Positions 57,023-60,301 of a stretch of DNA of 60,301 nucleotides are shown in pieces (position 1 is the stretch's first letter; each line of letters begins with the position of its first letter). A program made the translations under genes and the position numbers. The DNA comes from Chloroflexi bacterium UBA5189 (lineage in GTDB: Bacteria > Chloroflexota > Limnocylindria > Limnocylindrales > CSP1-4): NCBI GenBank assembly GCA_002413045.1, contig DHWF01000056.1, positions 454 to 60,754 on the forward strand. Reading direction: 5' to 3'. The notes beneath the pieces are model-generated. The model did no database searches. It was not told the DNA's origin and was given only the letters and a program-made list of their open reading frames with translations.

Positions 57023-57694
57023 CTACTTCGAGGTCTTCTTCGCCGCCGGCTTTGCCGCCGCCTTTGCTGCGGGTTTCGCGGCCGGCTTGGCAGCGGCCTT
57101 GGCCGGTGCCTTTGCCTTCGCGGCGGGCGCCGCCTTCTTGGCCGCGGGCTTTGCAGCCGTCTTCGCTGCCGGCTTCGCGGCGGCCTTGACCGGCGCTGCC
57201 TTGGCGGCGGCCTTCGGCGCGGCGGTCTCGGCCGCGGCCTCGGAGCGCGTGGTCTTGCTCAGCGCGGCGCGGGCCTTGCCGGCAGCCGTCTGGGCGCCCT
57301 TCGCCTTGCCAGCCTTGCCGGCGGCGATGCGGGCCTTGGCGGCCTTCTGCGCCTGCGCCTTGCCGACGCTCTTGGTCTTGCCCTTGACGACGACGTTCGT
57401 GCCGGCGAGCAGGTCGTTGACCTTGAGCGCCAGGCGGGACTTGCGGCGCGCGGCCGCGTTCCTGTGGATCGCCCCCGTCTTGGCCGCGCGGTCGAGCGCG
57501 CTCATCGCCTCGGCGAGGCTTGCCTGCGGATCGTCGTCGCCGGGGTTGCCGGCGATGTCGAGCGCCGCACGGACGAGCGTCTTCGCCGTGGCACGCCGCG
57601 GTCCGAGGACCTCGTGGCGTCGCTCCGAGCTCCGGACGCGCTTGAGACCGCCCGGTGATCGGGCGCCCGTCCACTTGCGGGGCGTTCTGGCCAA
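57023..57694 (-). CDS. rpsT: Ribosomal protein bS20 with long histone-H1-like tail
   Basis: A 223-residue bS20, against about 88 in most bacteria. Residues about 20-100 are the S20 core (ATAKTLVRAALDIAG, then AIHRNAAARRKSRLALKVNDLL). The C-terminal about 120 residues are almost only Ala, Lys and Pro in AAAKPAAK-type repeats, resembling the tail of histone H1 and of some bacterial nucleoid proteins. The TTG start at 57694 has AGAGG 9 bases upstream; a UUG start is also known for E. coli rpsT, where it serves regulation. The tail may bind rRNA or DNA. Confidence 0.85.
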   Translation of the reverse strand: MARTPRKWTGARSPGGLKRVRSSERRHEVLGPRRATAKTLVRAALDIAGNPGDDDPQASLAEAMSALDRAAKTGAIHRNAAARRKSRLALKVNDLLAGTNVVVKGKTKSVGKAQAQKAAKARIAAGKAGKAKGAQTAAGKARAALSKTTRSEAAAETAAPKAAAKAAPVKAAAKPAAKTAAKPAAKKAAPAAKAKAPAKAAAKPAAKPAAKAAAKPAAKKTSK

Positions 57695-57801
57695 GTGTTG
57701 GAACCTCTCGTTCGACTTGGAGTCAGGGCATCGGGCGCGAGTCGGGCGCCGGACGCGAAGGCGGATGGTACCAGAGCCGGGCGATGTGACACCCTCCCCG
57801 G

Positions 57802-58677
57802 ATGGTTGCCATCCTCGGCGGGCTCGGCGCGGCGCTCTCGTGGGCGTTCGCGACCCTGGCGTCGTCCCGCACGAGCCGGATGATCGGCCCCATGTCCGTG
57901 CTGGGCTGGGTGATGACCGTCGGCCTCGTCGTCGCGATCGTGCCGGCGCTGCTCGCCCGACCCGTCGATCTCGGGTTGCCACAGCTCCTCGGCCTGGTCG
58001 CGCTGGGGTTGTTCCAGAACGGCGGCCTGCTGCTGGCCTATGCGGCTCTTTCGATCGGCCGGGTCTCGATCGTTGCTCCGATCGTCGCGACCGAGGGTGC
58101 CCTCGCGGCGGTCATCTCCGTCGTGCTGGGGGAGCCGCTCGCGCTGTCGACCGCGGTGATCCTCGTGGCGATCGCGATCGGCGTCGTGCTGGCCTCGATC
58201 GAGCGAACTCGCGGCGACGGTCTGGTCGACCCGAGCCGGACCGCCCACGATCTTGCCCACCCTCGCCTCGCGATCTTCCTCGCGATCGCGGCGGCCGCGA
58301 CGTTCTCCTTCGGGCTCGTGCTCTCGGGGCGGCTGGGCGCCGGCGGAATGCCGCCCGCATGGGTCATCGTCGCCACGCGGACAGTCGGGGTGCTCCTGAT
58401 CGCCCTGCCGCTGATCGTGACGCGACGCTTCCGGCTGACCCGTCCGGTCGTTCCGCTGGTCGTGCTCGCGGGCATGCTCGAGGCGCTCGGCAGCGGGATC
58501 TACGTCGTCGCGGCGAGCACCGACATCGCGATCGCGGCCGTGCTCTCGTCGCAGTTCGCCGCGATCGCGGCCGTCGGCGGGTTCCTGCTCTTCGGTGAAC
58601 GGCTGCAGCGCGTGCAGGTCGCAGGCGTGGTCGTGATCGCAGTCGGCGTTACGGCGCTCGCTGCAGCGCAGGCGTAG
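57802..58677 (+). CDS. EamA/DMT-superfamily transporter
   Basis: A 291-residue membrane protein with ten helices in two EamA halves (about 1-135 and 155-290), ending each half with a typical helix (FLLFGERLQRVQVAGVVVIAVG region). Members export amino acids, nucleosides or other metabolites. ATG 57802 begins directly with the first helix. It diverges from rpsT. Confidence 0.85.
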   Translation: MVAILGGLGAALSWAFATLASSRTSRMIGPMSVLGWVMTVGLVVAIVPALLARPVDLGLPQLLGLVALGLFQNGGLLLAYAALSIGRVSIVAPIVATEGALAAVISVVLGEPLALSTAVILVAIAIGVVLASIERTRGDGLVDPSRTAHDLAHPRLAIFLAIAAAATFSFGLVLSGRLGAGGMPPAWVIVATRTVGVLLIALPLIVTRRFRLTRPVVPLVVLAGMLEALGSGIYVVAASTDIAIAAVLSSQFAAIAAVGGFLLFGERLQRVQVAGVVVIAVGVTALAAAQA

Positions 58678-58715
58678 GCGGACCGCAGGCTGCCGGCCTG
58701 GGCGTCGACCGATCG

Positions 58716-59231
58716 ATGGGCGAGAATGTGCGCGCACTGAGCGACGACCTTGACACCGTTCGCGCACAGCTCGTCGAGCTCATCGACGCGGTCGGGGCGC
58801 ACATGCGGTTCGATGCTGCCGTGGCGGACTTCCCCGTCGATGATATGAATCGGGTGATCCCGAACGGCGTCTACACACCGTGGCACCTGCTCGAGCACAT
58901 CCGGTACGCGCAGGCCGACATCCTCGACTACATCCGCAACCGGACGTACCTCGCGCCGACATGGCCGGACAACTACTGGCCGGCGCGCAACGCCGTCGCC
59001 ACGCCGACCGAGTTCGCCAGCACGATCGCCGACTTCCGCCGCGACCAGGCCGCGCTTCGCGATCTCGTCGCCGATCCCTCGACCGATCTCCTGGCGACGA
59101 TCCCAGGGACGCCGGGACATTCGATCCTGCGCGAGATCCGGGTGGTCGGCGCGCACAACGCCTACCACCTCGGCGAGTTCGCGATCCTCCGCCAGGTCAT
59201 GGGCACCTGGCCCGCTGACCGCACGAGCTAG
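58716..59231 (+). CDS. DinB-family four-helix protein
   Basis: A 171-residue DinB/YfiT-like protein. Metal-ligand histidines appear in PWHLLEHIRYAQADIL and HNAYHLGEFAILRQ. These proteins form four-helix bundles with a divalent metal, and some are thiol-dependent transferases. Not part of the SOS regulon on sequence evidence here. It converges with the next gene (4-bp overlap). Confidence 0.82.
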   Translation: MGENVRALSDDLDTVRAQLVELIDAVGAHMRFDAAVADFPVDDMNRVIPNGVYTPWHLLEHIRYAQADILDYIRNRTYLAPTWPDNYWPARNAVATPTEFASTIADFRRDQAALRDLVADPSTDLLATIPGTPGHSILREIRVVGAHNAYHLGEFAILRQVMGTWPADRTS

Positions 59232-59989
59232 CGAAGGCCCGCCGACAGCCCACGCAGCGCGGCGTAGTCCGCCGGGTCGTGCTGGACGATCACTCGCGCC
59301 CTGGTTGACGCAACGAGCGCCTCCACGCGGTCCATCGACGCCAAGGTCTGCGCCTTGTCGATGTTGAACGTCGGCCCCCGCCGGTGGGTGCGGCTCTCCA
59401 CTATGTGCCAGAGGTCGCCCGACAGCACCACCGGACCGGTCACGGGCAGCCGCAGGAGCAAGACCGTATGGCCGACCGTGTGCCCGGGCGCCTGCGCGAT
59501 CACGACCGACCCATCGCCGAATACGTCGTGGTCGCCGGAAATGAGGTGCGTTTCCGCCCGCTCGAGCGCGCCGTAGTCGTCCATCGCCGCCGTCGCACGG
59601 CTCTCGTCGTCGAACATGACCGCGCGCTCTGCCGGGTTGACGATCCAGGTCGCGCCGGCGAACAGGCCGGCATTGCCCGAGTGATCCCAGTGCCCGTGTG
59701 ACAGCGACACGTACCGGATGTCGCCGGGCGCCATTCCGAGCGCGGCCAGCTGGTTGATGAGGCTCGGGCCCGCGGTGGCCCAGTCGCCGAGGTCCGTCCG
59801 CGTCCGGGACATGCCCGTGTCCCAGACGAGCGCGCCGCCCGGATGGCGGACGAGGAACCATGGAACGGGCAGCTCGAAGGTTCGTCCGTCGTAGGCACCA
59901 TCGTCCGTGAACTCCGCGGCGTCCGTGCCCGTCGCGCGGACGAGCCCGCCGTCGAGCGCGTATAGCCGAAGGTCCGTCGACGTCGTCAT
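59228..59989 (-). CDS. Metallo-beta-lactamase-fold hydrolase (AHL-lactonase-like)
   Basis: A 253-residue MBL-fold enzyme. The zinc motif SHGHWDHSGN (about 96-105) fits HxHxDH, with the next His in PGHTVGH and Asp in LSGDLWH. The overall form, with a separate N-terminal strand region and HDP near the C-terminus, resembles N-acyl-homoserine lactonases and related quorum-quenching lactonases, but substrate is not settled. ATG 59989 fits the N-terminus. Confidence 0.85.
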   Translation of the reverse strand: MTTSTDLRLYALDGGLVRATGTDAAEFTDDGAYDGRTFELPVPWFLVRHPGGALVWDTGMSRTRTDLGDWATAGPSLINQLAALGMAPGDIRYVSLSHGHWDHSGNAGLFAGATWIVNPAERAVMFDDESRATAAMDDYGALERAETHLISGDHDVFGDGSVVIAQAPGHTVGHTVLLLRLPVTGPVVLSGDLWHIVESRTHRRGPTFNIDKAQTLASMDRVEALVASTRARVIVQHDPADYAALRGLSAGLR

Positions 59990-60033
59990 CGACCGAGCAT
60001 GGCACGAACACGAGCCACCCGGTCACGCCCGAC

Positions 60034-60039
60034 TAGACT
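60034..60039 (+). promoter_or_regulatory. -10 box of lepA
   Basis: TAGACT lies 8 bp before GTG 60048. No strong -35 box. It implies a leaderless lepA message. Confidence 0.4.
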
Positions 60040-60047
60040 GCCGCCTC

Positions 60048-60301
60048 GTGACCATCCCCCAATCGCGGCTGCGCAACTTCTCGATCATCGCCCACATCGA
60101 CCACGGCAAGTCGACGCTGGCCGATCGACTGCTCGAGCTGACGCACGCCATCGACCCTCGCCAGATGACGAGCCAAGTCCTCGATTCGATGGACCTCGAG
60201 CGTGAGAAGGGGATCACGATCAAGGCGCGCGCGGTGCGCTTGGAGCACACCGCCAAGGACGGGCTCGTCTACGGCCTGAACCTCATCGACACGCCCGGCC
60301 A
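60048..60301 (+). CDS. lepA: Elongation factor 4 (N-terminal part; cut by window edge)
   Basis: The visible 84 residues start TIPQSRLRNFSIIAHIDHGKSTLADRL and contain G1 AHIDHGKST at about 15-23, the switch-region DSMDLEREKGITIKA and the start of G3 (IDTPG). LepA/EF4 is a ribosome-bound GTPase that promotes back-translocation or assembly. GTG 60048 agrees with the family N-terminus; the gene continues past the window. Confidence 0.92.
   Translation, partial: MTIPQSRLRNFSIIAHIDHGKSTLADRLLELTHAIDPRQMTSQVLDSMDLEREKGITIKARAVRLEHTAKDGLVYGLNLIDTPG

Noticed and set aside
58716..59231. DinB as an SOS-regulated gene
   Set aside because: No GAAC-N4-GTTC box upstream; the name reflects family history only.

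Overview
The window is about 60 kb of very GC-rich bacterial chromosome with densely packed genes, many 4-bp ATGA/GTGA overlaps, frequent GTG and TTG starts, and several promoters placed so close to the start codon that the mRNA would be leaderless. Gene content (an actinobacterial-type SOS operator GAAC-N4-GTTC, an ImuA'/ImuB/DnaE2 mutasome, a CGNR-type regulator, a DUF5679 zinc ribbon, a lamin-tail surface protein and PQQ-propeller lipoproteins) together with the base composition points to a Chloroflexota lineage of the Limnocylindria/Ellin6529 kind, or a close relative. This placement is an inference; no rRNA gene lies in the window.

Layout. 1-3.5 kb: transaldolase, a double-GNAT protein, and rho behind a near-consensus promoter. 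3.6-7.7 kb: a LysM/M23 cell-wall hydrolase with a structured 5' leader, then the obg-nadD-rsfS operon. 8-12.5 kb: DNA-uptake genes comEA-comEC running into holA. 12.7-18.3 kb: an MFS transporter fused to a cyclic-nucleotide-binding domain, small membrane proteins, a one-sided lectin-like protein, a CGNR regulator diverging from two tiny genes across an inverted-repeat operator, and a peptidase S51. 18.3-21.1 kb: leuS and tRNA-Ala(GGC). 21.2-23.1 kb: a CpaF/TadA-type secretion ATPase fused to a RidA domain, the most unusual gene here. 23.1-26.5 kb: membrane proteins, a YgjP-like peptidase, a repeat-bearing surface protein and tRNA-Tyr. 26.5-30.7 kb: a two-component cluster (response regulator, hybrid kinase, HD-GYP) and tRNA-Ala(CGC). 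31-38.9 kb: the SOS mutagenesis region imuA-imuB-DUF6504 ... dnaE2, with two SOS operators. 38.9-44.4 kb: a zinc alcohol dehydrogenase and an ECF sigma/anti-sigma locus with PQQ and NHL propeller proteins. 44.5-50.2 kb: secreted and membrane proteins and a 1228-residue lamin-tail/OB-fold protein. 50.2-56.8 kb: a nucleoside phosphorylase, DUF5679, then a glycolytic operon (ROK kinase, gap, pgk, eno, membrane protein). 57-60.3 kb: ribosomal protein bS20 with a histone-H1-like tail, an EamA transporter, DinB, a metallo-beta-lactamase-fold hydrolase and the start of lepA.

How the genes work together. The SOS region is a coherent inducible translesion-synthesis module: the damage-responsive operator controls the RecA-like ImuA', the catalytically dead clamp-binding ImuB and, from its own operator, the error-prone polymerase DnaE2, with DUF6504 as a candidate extra member. 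comEA-comEC provide DNA uptake. The sigma/anti-sigma locus ties a membrane-spanning propeller sensor to an ECF factor. The glycolytic genes form one lower-glycolysis transcription unit. Starts were chosen from ribosome binding sites, promoters and protein family boundaries, and often differ from the longest open frame.
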